DNA of 64,000 nucleotides from assembly GCA_900768685.1 (NCBI GenBank), contig CAAGDX010000014.1, forward strand, positions 1 through 64,000, written 5' to 3'. Positions within the stretch are counted from its first letter, which is position 1; each line of letters begins with the position of its first letter. Below are positions 15,307-26,100 of this stretch, piece by piece. The position numbers and the translations under genes are program-made. This stretch comes from Bacteroidales bacterium (GTDB lineage: Bacteria; Bacteroidota; Bacteroidia; Bacteroidales; Muribaculaceae). Under the pieces are notes generated by a model. It was not told the origin of the DNA and ran no database searches. It was given only the letters and a program-made list of their open reading frames with translations.

Positions 15307-18234
15307 ATGAAAAAACTTTTATCATTTTTCTTGATGACTGTCATTTCAACTGCCACAATGTTTGCAGCAAGAAACTGGACTTCTGTCGAGTATCAGAACC
15401 AGGCTGTTGCATACGTAGCACTCGTTGATGGTGACGGAAATCCGATTAGTGTGGGAGAAAACACTACTCTCGGTGCCTTCATTGGTGATGAGTGCCGTGG
15501 TATTGCAGAAATCTCCACAGTAGGGACAACCACTGCTTCCTCACTGTTCACCCTCCGTATTGGTGTGAATCCTGATGAAGGAACGCAGAATGTAACCCTC
15601 GTTGTTAAATGTTACGAAACGGAATACACTCTTTCAAGTGCTATTACCGTAGATGGCACGGACCAGACATTCGGTGAGCCGTCAACACCTCTTACTCGTA
15701 CATTTATTGCTGCTACTACTCTCAGCCTTCCGGAAACACTGGAAGTAAATGTGGGCGGTACTGTCAATCTTTTGGACAATCTTACCATCACTCCGTCTAA
15801 TGCCAATCTTCCTGATGAGATTGTATGGGAATACGGAAACAGTAAGGATTATATCAAGGTTGAAAACAATGTCCTCACAGGTCTCAAGGCTAACCGGACA
15901 GGTGCATACCTTGGTGTAAGTTTCGGAGCACCTAACAGCAGTGTACCAAGTGCTAATACAAATGTAATTGTAAATCAGCCTATTACAGGTATTACACTCA
16001 ATCCGAATTACCCGGAGGCTACTATTCACGTTGACATCTACGATTCAGAAACCCTCACAAATGCATTGCAGTCAATAATTGTGATTACTCCGGACGATGC
16101 TACGGAAACTGTAGTTTGGGTTCCTTCTGATGAAACTGCATTTGAAGTAAATTCAACAGTGACTAACGGTTGGACGCCGGTAAAAGCAGGTACATTTACT
16201 ATGACAGCAACTGCAGTTGGTGGTGCAAAATTTGCTGTGACTGTGATTGTTCGCCAGCCGGTAGAAAAATACGCACAGTTTTATGAAATACTCACAGTGA
16301 CTGTAGGTACAGTGGTTTCAGACCTTTTGCCACATACCTTTGCACTCTTCCCGGAAACAGCAACAGACCCGATGTCAGGTATCAGTTATGCCGTATCTGG
16401 CACAGATGACCAAGGCAATGATGTCCTTTCCATGACGGAAGGCGTTATCACAGCAGAATATGTTGGTAGTGCAACGGTTACGGTTACTCACTCGGATATT
16501 CCTAATATGCCGTGGACAGTATCTGTCAATGTAGTGAAACTGCCTACAGAAGCAGACTTCTCTATCAGCCAAGATCCACTCGTGATTGAAGTGGCACAAG
16601 ATCTCCTTGGTACACTTGATATTACATCAAATATTCAAGGCAATATCAAGACAGGTGAATATGCTTTTGATGCACTTGTTTGGGCGGAAAACTATGGTGA
16701 AGGAACACCGGTGCTTACTATAAACGGTAACGGAAGTACGGCAGCATATCAGTTTATCGCTGCTGCATACGGCACAAGCCGCATTGAAGGTACTATCACA
16801 ACTCTCCTCAGCGGTTTTGACGGCAAAGGCAATTTCAGCAATGCAATTCCAAACGTATTCACAACAGGCTTCGGCATCCAAATCACACAGGCTCTCTCTG
16901 CAATTTCATTCAATCCAATCACAATCGGTTGCGAAGACACATACGAACTCGTAATCACCACAACTCCGGAAAATTATCCTCTCGCAGACGTTCAATTCAC
17001 AATTCCGACTGCAGTTGAAGATGAAGATGCACCGTATTTTACTCTTACTCGCATAGGAAATGAAAACAAGTGGACATTAGAGCCAAAACTCGTTGGTGAG
17101 TCTCGTTTGACTGCAACTGTAGGCAATCTTAGTGATACTCAACCCGTTAAGATAACTCAACGTGTAAACCTTGGCGAAGGTTGGAATTGGCTTTCACTCT
17201 ATTCCGGTACGGAAAGTGCAGATGCCTTTCGCACAAACTATGCTAATGCTCAGGAAGTACGTTCACAGACACAATTAATGTACAATGACCCGAATTTCGG
17301 CTTCTTCGGCTCTCTCGTTTCACTTGACAATTCTTCATTCTATCGTGTTAAAGTGAAAGAAGGACAAACTGTTGCTTATTTGGCTGAAAACACGGATCTT
17401 TTCTCAAACGAGAGCAAAGAAGTTTCATTCAAAGCAGGATGGACATGGTTCAGCAACCGCTATTGCAAGAATCGCAACTTCCAAGAAGTATTTGGAAAAG
17501 TGATTCTTCCGGCAAACAGTTACGTTATTGCTCAAACCGGATTTATGACATTTGACTCTGAATCAAGTACATGGGTTGGTACTCTCAAATCACTCAATGC
17601 AGGTGAAGGTTACATTGTTTACAATGCAGGCGATGCTGCTGCTAACGTATTATTTATGCCGGACAGATATCTCACTGAATATCAAGCACCTGAATCAGGC
17701 AATTCATTTGACATCTACAGCGAAACGCCGGATTTCAACTACAATCCAAATCAGTTTGCTGAAAATATGTGTATTGTCGCTGAATTTGCAGGCGACCTTG
17801 AACCGAATCGTTATGCTATCGGTGCATTCGTAGATGGTGAATGTCGCGGTGAAGGCAAGATGATTGGTAACCGTTTCTTCATCACTGTTGCCGGTCAGCC
17901 TCAAGACGTTGTAAACTTTGAACTCTTTGACCGTGCTACAGGCAACTATATTACAGTTGATAACAGCGTGAACTTCACAAAACTCCTCGGTACTCTTTCC
18001 GAACCTGCAATCCTCAAAGCAGAAGTTACAGGCGTGGATATGATTTCAAAAGATGGCTCTGTGAATATCGGTGTTGAAAACGGCAATATTGTAGTTGACG
18101 GTGCAGAAGCAGAAAACGTAAAAGTTTATACCGTTTCAGGTCAGCAGGTATCAGGTGAAAACCTTGCAAGCGGCGTTTATGTGGTGAAAGTTGCTACTGA
18201 AAACGGCGTTATCACTCGCAAGATTGTGAAATAA
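15307..18234 (+). CDS. Secreted Ig-like protein with T9SS sorting domain
   Basis: A 975-aa protein with a signal peptide (MKKLLSFFLMTVISTATMFA) and a C-terminal type A T9SS sorting domain over about the last 70 residues (KVYTVSGQQV, ASGVYVVKV, ending TRKIVK). This predicts export across the outer membrane by T9SS and surface attachment or release. Two related modules flank it: LGAFIGDECRG near residues 58-68 and IGAFVDGECRG near 837-847. The middle has several Big_2-like bacterial Ig domains (for example GITLNPNYPEATI and VIVRQPVEKY contexts). No catalytic motif is visible. It precedes the beta-barrel/giant protein cluster and may be its cargo or adhesin. Confidence 0.8.
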   Translation: MKKLLSFFLMTVISTATMFAARNWTSVEYQNQAVAYVALVDGDGNPISVGENTTLGAFIGDECRGIAEISTVGTTTASSLFTLRIGVNPDEGTQNVTLVVKCYETEYTLSSAITVDGTDQTFGEPSTPLTRTFIAATTLSLPETLEVNVGGTVNLLDNLTITPSNANLPDEIVWEYGNSKDYIKVENNVLTGLKANRTGAYLGVSFGAPNSSVPSANTNVIVNQPITGITLNPNYPEATIHVDIYDSETLTNALQSIIVITPDDATETVVWVPSDETAFEVNSTVTNGWTPVKAGTFTMTATAVGGAKFAVTVIVRQPVEKYAQFYEILTVTVGTVVSDLLPHTFALFPETATDPMSGISYAVSGTDDQGNDVLSMTEGVITAEYVGSATVTVTHSDIPNMPWTVSVNVVKLPTEADFSISQDPLVIEVAQDLLGTLDITSNIQGNIKTGEYAFDALVWAENYGEGTPVLTINGNGSTAAYQFIAAAYGTSRIEGTITTLLSGFDGKGNFSNAIPNVFTTGFGIQITQALSAISFNPITIGCEDTYELVITTTPENYPLADVQFTIPTAVEDEDAPYFTLTRIGNENKWTLEPKLVGESRLTATVGNLSDTQPVKITQRVNLGEGWNWLSLYSGTESADAFRTNYANAQEVRSQTQLMYNDPNFGFFGSLVSLDNSSFYRVKVKEGQTVAYLAENTDLFSNESKEVSFKAGWTWFSNRYCKNRNFQEVFGKVILPANSYVIAQTGFMTFDSESSTWVGTLKSLNAGEGYIVYNAGDAAANVLFMPDRYLTEYQAPESGNSFDIYSETPDFNYNPNQFAENMCIVAEFAGDLEPNRYAIGAFVDGECRGEGKMIGNRFFITVAGQPQDVVNFELFDRATGNYITVDNSVNFTKLLGTLSEPAILKAEVTGVDMISKDGSVNIGVENGNIVVDGAEAENVKVYTVSGQQVSGENLASGVYVVKVATENGVITRKIVK

Positions 18235-18296
18235 TCACGAAGAATCTCTCGGAGCAAACATAGTGAACTCCGATAAGTAACATATATGATGAGAAT

Positions 18297-18352
18297 AGTC
18301 GGGGCGGTTTATCCGCGTTTAACTATGAATTTTTTGGAACACCGTTCCGACT
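18297..18352 (+). promoter_or_regulatory. Alternative hairpins before the surface-protein operon
   Basis: AGTCGG (18297-18302) can pair with CCGACT (18347-18352), enclosing GCGG/CCGC (18304-18307, 18313-18316). Alternatively GGAAC (18336-18340) pairs with GTTCC (18344-18348), using part of the same right arm. Pyrimidine-rich sequence ending in a T6 run follows. It could terminate the upstream gene or attenuate the downstream operon; I cannot tell which. Confidence 0.35.
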
Positions 18353-18417
18353 TTTCTCTTTTTTCAAAATCCGTTTACACACTATTAGATATAACAGCAC
18401 TAAATGAGAATCAATAA
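18325..18417 (+). CDS. Possible 30-aa leader peptide overlapping the next gene
   Basis: A short open frame begins at ATG 18325 and ends at TAA 18415-18417, inside the first codons of the beta-barrel gene in another frame. It runs through the alternative hairpins. The sequence before its ATG is the same 12 nt as that before the ATG of the DUF1573 gene. No family is recognisable, and it may simply be chance. Confidence 0.2.
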   Translation: MNFLEHRSDFSLFSKSVYTLLDITALNENQ

Positions 18418-20155
18418 TCCCCAACTGTCCGCAATGTTCACTCGCAGGCTGAGGCAGGTTGCAGTTTCTGCAGCTTGTGCTTTTGGCATTATTGGGGCAT
18501 CGGCACAGGATATATCTCAGATAGGAAAAAGCGACCCGCTGATAATAACAGGTTCAATAGGAACGCAAAACACGTATTATCACACGTCAATGGGAGCCGG
18601 CTATATGTCACCCTTGAGCAACAGCGTATATGCGAACCTTAACATCCGTATTTACGGTTTTTCCATGCCGTTCTCGTTTTATTACACAAATAATAACACG
18701 AGTTTCAGCTATCCGCAATTTTCATTTAATATTTCTCCGAGTTATAAAGACTTTACGGCACACATCGGACAGTCCTCAATGCCTTTCAGCACATACGTGA
18801 TGAATATGTCGTTTAACGGTGTGGGACTGGAATACAAAGGTAAAAAATTCCGCACTTCCGCTTTTTACGGTGTGCTGAAGAGTGCTGTGAACGATAATCC
18901 GGAGGACCCGAACCCGCGTAAACCGCAATATCGTCGCATTGGCTGGGGATTCAGTGCAGGCTATGGCAGCGGACGCAAGAGCATAGACGTCTATTTCCTC
19001 CGTGCTTACGACCAGGAAAGCTCTATCAATGAACTTTACAGAGAAACCTATCGCCCGCAGGAAAACCTTGTTGTGGGTGTCAAAGGTTCTTACGCAATAA
19101 AAAATTTCCTCTCTTTCCATGTTAATGCAGCCACTTCCGCTTTTACGGCAGATACGGAGTCACAAAAAGTGACTGTGGGACAGGCTACTAAGTACGATGG
19201 CATTTTTCAGCCGCGATACACAACTATACTCCGTTTTGCAGGCGATGCTTCTCTCGCATTCACCACGAAATGGTTTAACACATCTCTATATTACAAAATA
19301 ATCCAACCGGACTACACTTCGCTTGGAACATACTATACATCTAACAACTATCACAGTTTAGGTGCTACTTTCGGCACAACGCTTTTCAAACGCATTACAC
19401 TCAGTGCCAATTTCTCCCTTCAGAAAGATAACCTTACAAAAAAACAATTATATACCACAAAAGGCTACGTCTATTCCGGCATGGCAGGCTTCCGCATTAC
19501 GGACAATTTTAACGTCAATGCCATGTACAACGGGTATCTGCAGGACCAGGCAGACGGTACGGTGGTGCTGAACGATACAGTTCGCGTTCACCGTATTCTT
19601 CACAGTGTCAGCCTTTTGCCTTCAATAGTTTTTCAACGCACTAACCTTGACCATTCATTCAGCCTTTCCGGTAACTACACTACGAACAAGGACTTGAACA
19701 TTTTCTCTATAGGGATGTCAGACGTAAAAACACTTGCACTCGGTGCATCTTATACTCTGAACGTAAAACCTTGGGATACAAACTTCTCGTTTAACTATAG
19801 TCACCAGCAGTCCGAAGGCTTTGAAACAACATATCTTTCAGACGTGGGCTCGTTCACAACCGGACGCAGTTTCCTCAAAGACAATAACCTTTCCACTTCC
19901 GCCACCGTTTCCATTTGCTACAATGAGGTGAAAAAGACTTCCAAAAACCTCTCTATGGCACTGGACCTGAGTGCAAACTACACGCTGAAGAAAGCACACT
20001 CTTTCAGTTTTTCCGCATCTTTCAGCAAGTACGGCGACGTGAACCTTACCAAGACCAAATCATCGCTTGACGGAACGGATATCCGCTTGACGATGAACTA
20101 CGTATATACATTTACACTTCTTGAAATCAAACGTAAAGCAAAGGAGAAAAAATGA
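18404..20155 (+). CDS. Outer-membrane beta-barrel protein
   Basis: A 583-aa protein with a signal peptide ending near ASAQD (about residue 35). Long runs of alternating polar and aromatic/hydrophobic residues follow (for example LNIRIYGFSMPFSFYYTN, NVNAMYNGYL, FNYSHQQSEGFE), as in a large outer-membrane barrel. No plug or TonB box is seen, so it is not a TonB-dependent receptor. Its stop overlaps the start of the 2626-aa gene by 4 nt (ATGA), so the two are translationally coupled and probably function together. It could be a pore or anchor for the giant protein. I do not recognise a named family. Confidence 0.6.
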   Translation: MRINNPQLSAMFTRRLRQVAVSAACAFGIIGASAQDISQIGKSDPLIITGSIGTQNTYYHTSMGAGYMSPLSNSVYANLNIRIYGFSMPFSFYYTNNNTSFSYPQFSFNISPSYKDFTAHIGQSSMPFSTYVMNMSFNGVGLEYKGKKFRTSAFYGVLKSAVNDNPEDPNPRKPQYRRIGWGFSAGYGSGRKSIDVYFLRAYDQESSINELYRETYRPQENLVVGVKGSYAIKNFLSFHVNAATSAFTADTESQKVTVGQATKYDGIFQPRYTTILRFAGDASLAFTTKWFNTSLYYKIIQPDYTSLGTYYTSNNYHSLGATFGTTLFKRITLSANFSLQKDNLTKKQLYTTKGYVYSGMAGFRITDNFNVNAMYNGYLQDQADGTVVLNDTVRVHRILHSVSLLPSIVFQRTNLDHSFSLSGNYTTNKDLNIFSIGMSDVKTLALGASYTLNVKPWDTNFSFNYSHQQSEGFETTYLSDVGSFTTGRSFLKDNNLSTSATVSICYNEVKKTSKNLSMALDLSANYTLKKAHSFSFSASFSKYGDVNLTKTKSSLDGTDIRLTMNYVYTFTLLEIKRKAKEKK

Positions 20156-23100
20156 AAAACTACAAAAGATATATAGTTTCGGCACTATTAGCCGTATTAG
20201 GATTGTTTAATGCCGCGGCAGAAGAACTTGTAGTGAATGTGACTACAAAAAATCCTATTTTGCCTCCACAGGTGATGTACATAATGTCCAATCCGGGGCA
20301 GTACCTGACGCTTTCCCTCTCAAACACCACGAATGAGCAGCAACTCTTCTATCTTGGTGTGGAATTGCATCAGATTTCGCCCACAAATGATATCAATATC
20401 ATTATTCCGGGTCTTACTATGCCTAAAGAGCCGTTCGTGATTGCACCTATGGGTGTCAAAATCATGAATGCCAAGGAGATGTGCGGAATGTTTAACCACG
20501 TCCGCATGCAGGACATCACTATGCCGCAGGAACTTTTCGATAATGTGGCATCCGGCAATTTCGGTAACCTTCCGGAAGGCAAATACGAACTTTACATTTA
20601 CGTTTATAAATGGGATCCTACGCTTTCTTCTCCTGTTTTGCTGAATAATCCGAGCCAGAGCAAGTGCGTTTTCGACGTTTGCTACAGTGCTCAGCCACCG
20701 GCATGGATTTCACCTGTGGCTATAGGCGGAGAAGTGGCTGAACTAAGCCAGGAAGTGCCTTTGCTCCAGTGGATTGCCCCGGTACTGAACTGTGCACCCA
20801 GGGCTGCCGTATATACGTATGATATCAGGATAGTGCAAATGCTCCCGGGACAGTATCCGGAACTTGCTATTGAAAATAATAGCGTTGTTTATCAGGCATT
20901 TAACCTCACTATGCCGCAGTGTATGATTCCTATAAACTACGTTAATGCCATGTCTCCGGCAGAAACGTATGCCGCACAAATCACTGCAAAGACAAATGCC
21001 GCACAGGAAGGTTCGCTCGGCTACATCAATGTGCAAAACGATGGCAAAAGCGACATCAAACTTTTCCGCATAAAGAGTTTTGCTGCGATTCCGGAACTTG
21101 AACCGGAACCCGAACCGGAGCCTGAAGAAGGTGATAAAAAAGGTAAAGAAAATATAGAGATTCACATGATGGGTGGCAGTGAAATGTCGGATTCGCTTTA
21201 CACCCTCCGCAGTGTGAAAATCATCACTCCGTCGTTTGATGAAGATGCCGGTGCAAGAAAAGTCTATACAAACACGAATATTCCGGTAAAATGGAAAGCC
21301 CCGGGTATTGAAGCAAGTATCGGTGAACGTCCTGATACACTGCAATTCGAATACAATGTGGAACTTTTCCGCAATGACGACTATGCAGAACTTGCGGAAA
21401 TGGTTCGCAAAGAGCCTGTATATAAAAAGCAGGGCGTAAAAATCCTTACGGATACTATCCGCTGGAGAGAAATTGAAGACAAAGTGGAGAAGGGTGACTA
21501 TCTCCTCCTCAGAGTTACCCCTATATGTAAAAATGAAACTTCGCTCCACTATACAGACACAACGAATACTATTGACTTCGCTCTTACAGAGCATTTCACT
21601 CGTCGTTTCTTCCAGTGTGCAAACCAGGTTGATATTAAGAACGAAAAGCCTACCACTCTCAAGGCTAAAGACCTGAAAGGCAAGACTATTACCATTGGTG
21701 AATATGAACTCGTGCTTGACGGTGACTTGAAGGACCTCAAGGTTCAGGGTTGCTTCTCCGGTACAGGTCACGTGATTTGGGAACCACTCCTTGCCAAGTG
21801 GGAACTCTGCGTGAAATTCGACTCTATTGCCGTAAATACGGAAAATCAGGTGTATGCCGGACAAGTTGTGACATACGCCGGTCCTAACAACAAGATGACC
21901 AGCTCGGAAGTGGTGGATAAACTCTTCTCAGACTGGGGTATAGATAACCTTATCGGTGACACCGGAATACCTTATGCAAGCAAACTTGAAGGCGAAGTTA
22001 AAGATAAGGCAAAATCACTCGCAGAGAATATAAATCTGGAAAAATATTATTCCGAAGTTACTAAGGGCTATGCACTTATAGACAATCTCCTTTCTTCAGG
22101 AACAGTAAAAGACGTTGGTTTCCCGCTTGAATTGCCTAAGGAGATAAACCCGTCGCCGGTGAATATTCAAATCACCACTATGAAGTTTGCCCCGACGTAT
22201 GCCACAATGGACCTTATAGGTACTTTCGTGGTGCCGGAAACAAGGGCTACGCAAAACCAGATTCTTGTGTTTGGCGCACCGCGTATGTGTATCAGCCCTA
22301 AGAGTCTCATTCCGGAAGGCGGACATGTATCATTGCTGAAAGATTTCACGGTGAAAGACCCAAGTTCCGAGTATGAACTGACGTTTAATGCTCCGGCTGA
22401 TGTTCTTGAACCTGAAGACGGATGTTTCCTTGCATGGCAGGAAAACAAGTTTGCTGCCGTGAACATGGATATAGACATGAAACTGCCTAACCTCTATAAG
22501 GTGGAAGGTGAAACGGTGACAGACCAAAATCCTATTCTTAACGTCAAAGCACTTATAGAAAAATGGGACAACTGGACTGCTGATGCTCACCTGGATTCAT
22601 TCGAGCATGAGAGTCTGCCGGGATTCACTTTTGAGGAGACGGAAGTGATTATAGACTACTCAAAACGCATAAACCGTCCGGAAATGGCTGATTTCCCGAA
22701 AGACTACGATTTCTCCAAAGCCGGAGTTAAAGAAGCAAGCCATGACGACTGGCGAGGAATGTATATCAGCAATATTTATATGGCATTCCCTAAATCTTTC
22801 AGTTTTGACAAGAAGAGAATGAAACTTGGCTTGAAAGATATGTTTATAGACAAGTCCGGATGCTCACTCCGTGCAAGTATAGACAATGCAATAGACTACA
22901 GTGCAGGAAAAAGCGGCTCTGTAGGCGGTTTCTCATTCTCGCTTGATGAGATTTTTGTAGATGTGCTGCAAAATGATTTCCGCGACTTCGGTTTCTCCGG
23001 AAAACTGGAAATTCCGCTCTTCAAGGGTGAGATTGATTACCGCTGCGACATTTTCCCGCAAAAAATAAAAGACCCGAAAAAATCCGGTTTCGCTTATGTT

Positions 23101-26100
23101 TTCAAGACCTCACAGATTGAAGACTTGGACTTCAGTTTCATTCTCGGTGAACTCTCGCTGAAGAAAGAACTTACGTATTTCCTTGTGGAGGCTATTGACG
23201 ACGAAAACGGAGATACTAAGACAAATGTGGAACTTTGCGTGGGCGGTACGGTAGATATCGTAGGTGCACAGAAAATAAACGGTGAACTGAAAAAAGTGCC
23301 GTTACCACTGGATTTGCACATCCCGGGTATCAAGTTCTGCAAAATGCGTATTGCAAACAACAAGAGTTTCATTTCACAGTACGCCCGAGAACTCCAAACT
23401 CGCCGCGACTCTGTGGAAAATGCTTGGGGTGCAAACAAGTCAGACAGTATTGCCAACTTTGACGGACAAACCGTTCACTGGTGGAATGAAACAAAAGAAT
23501 TTGTGTTTGGCGAAAAATCTTCCACTCCCGTATATTTGAGTTTGGGTAGGTGGGGATATGCTTCACCTGAAAAGAGCATAGGCTGCTTCAAGTTTGCTTT
23601 GACGGATTATAAGTTTAATGTTTCAAAGAGTCCGGAAGGTGCGGATTTGTCGTTCCGTCTTGGTGGTAAGATTACGTTCAGCGACGATTTGGACATTTCT
23701 GCCGGTACCGGAATTTCCATCCATTCCAAAATTTCAAATATAGATGATATTTCAAATATCAAGATTTCATACGATAGAACGCAGTTTGAAAGCGCATCTC
23801 TTGAAATAAAGACAGGACAATTCAGCCTTGTCGGTGAACTGAAGGTGGTGGATAACAGCGATTCCGGTGACAAAGGCTATGAAGGTAGCGTGGATATCAG
23901 TGTTATGGATATCTTCTCTTGCACAACTTCCGGCGGCTACTACGACCATGAAGGCGAAGACGGACGTTTCTCTTGGGGCTGGTTCTTGCTCAAGTGTGAC
24001 GAGATTAAGACTTTCAAGCCTGTTGTCCTTTACGGAATCAAGGGCGGATTTTATATGAACTGCTCGCCTACAGACGACGAAAAGAGTGCAAAACCAAACA
24101 AGGGCGCTGTGGGTGTAATCCTCGGTTTGGGTATTAAAATGGGTGACGGTGGTACTTTCGACGGCTCGTTTGACTGTACTGTCGTGGCTAAGAAAAAGCG
24201 ACTCACCACTTTCAAATTTAATGGTAAGATAGACTGCGGTGGCATGATTAAGACGGACGTGGGAGTGGTTTATCAAAACGACTCTATTGACAAATACTTC
24301 CAACTTGACGTTACCGTTGACGTTTCTGCCGATTGTGGCGTGGGTGCCGCTATGAAAGAACTTGAAGCAAGCCTCTCAGAACTGCAGAAACTGAATGATA
24401 AATTTGAAGGCTACATAAAAACTGCAGAGCAATCGCTCAATGGTGTCTTGGGTGACAAAAACTCTACTGCAGGAAAAAATGACTATGAGAAGAATCAGCA
24501 GAAGGCACAACAAATGCAGAACGAGGACAAGAATAGTGATAAAAAATCTGGTTCTTCTTGCTGTACTTTCACGATAAATCTGCAACTCAAAATTACATTT
24601 AAGAAAGAAGGACGTACGCTTAATTCACCGGACTGGTACGTATATCTCGGTGTTCCGGACCCGAAAGAACAGCGTTGCAAATTTACTCTTGTGGATTTCA
24701 AGTCAAAAATCGTTACTGTAAGTATTGGTGCAGACGCTTATCTCTGCTTCGGTTCAGAATTGCCTAATGACGGACAACTTCCGCCACTGCCGGAAAACGT
24801 ACGCACATTCCTTGACGGTAAGCAGCATGGTGATGCCGTCAGCGATGACATTTCACAACTCAATGCCGCACAGGAAAAGGCAAAACAAGAGTTCCAAAAG
24901 AATGCACTGGACCTCAAACTTGGAGGTGGTGTAATGCTTGGTGCTTCCGCTTGGGGATACATTGACGTAAACCTCGGGCTGTTCTACGGCTCTATGGGTG
25001 CTACAATGGGATTTGACCTTGTTGTAGGTCGTTTGCAGGGAAATCAGATATGTATGAACACTGGCGGTTTCCCGGGTATAGGACAGGAAAAATATTCTGT
25101 TGGTCCTAACGGCGAAAAAGTTTTGGAATCCGTTGACCACTGGTACGGTAAAGGACAGCTTTATGCTTATCTCTATGCAAAATTCGGTCTTAACATAAAC
25201 CTTGGCTTCTTCAAGAAGAAAATTGCCCTCATCGACTGCGGTATCGGCGGTGTTCTCCAGTGTGCACTCCCGAATCCGAACTACTTCACGGGTAAGGCAA
25301 GAATTAAAGTAAGACTCCTTGACGGACTTATCAACATCAACAAGAAATTCTCATTTGAGTGCGGTGACAAGTGCGACCTCTTCCTTGGTAATGCTCTTGA
25401 CAACTACATCCTCTTTGAACACTTCTCTATAGGTGTTGAAGAACCTGAAGATGTGGAAGACAACAAGATTGACCCGAATCTTTCCGCTCAGCCATACGTG
25501 GTTACACAGAGTGAAATCGGTCGCCAAATCAGTGTTGTGGACCCGAACTATCAGCAGCGTCTCCAGGAAAGCGGTAAAATCGGTGAACGTGAATCTGATG
25601 AAACCGTGGAAGACCTTGCAAGCCGCAGGTTTAAATTTATGATTCTTGGCAAACCGATGATTTATGAGTACAATACTCTTGACGATTTGAAGAAAGATAA
25701 AAACTGCGTGGATTCCACTGCTTACAATCAGCGACATGTAGGTGGTACTGAAAAACAGTACATCACTGTGAACAGATTCAAACCGAACAAATACTATAAA
25801 CTCAAAATCACAGGTACTGCAAAAGAGCTCTACCATGGACAATGGGAAGACCCGCAAGTATTTGACACCACTATTTCCGATTTCAAATTTGAAAAGTGGA
25901 CTCAAACAAAATTCTTCTATTTCGCTACTCATGAACAGGGTGAACTCGTTGTAGAAGATGATGCGGATTTGCAGCCGTTCACAAAACTCGCTTATCCGTG
26001 TAAATATACGAATAATGGACCTGAACTGATGTATTCAACGGAGAATGATTTGGTTTATGCTCAGTGTATAGACATCAAACATCCTATTATCGCTCTCAAA

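Noticed and set aside
14748..18332. Identical 15-nt word (cgtttaactatgaat) before the DUF1573 gene and before the surface operon, with 13 nt of it also at the aldo/keto reductase start
   Set aside because: Two of the three copies are simply start-codon contexts (AACTATGAA); short, A+T-rich and likely chance or a common translation-start pattern.
20743..21864. A 373-codon open frame on the minus strand inside the giant gene
   Set aside because: It is antisense to a clearly coding gene, Cys/His/Phe-rich as expected of a shadow frame, with no domain.
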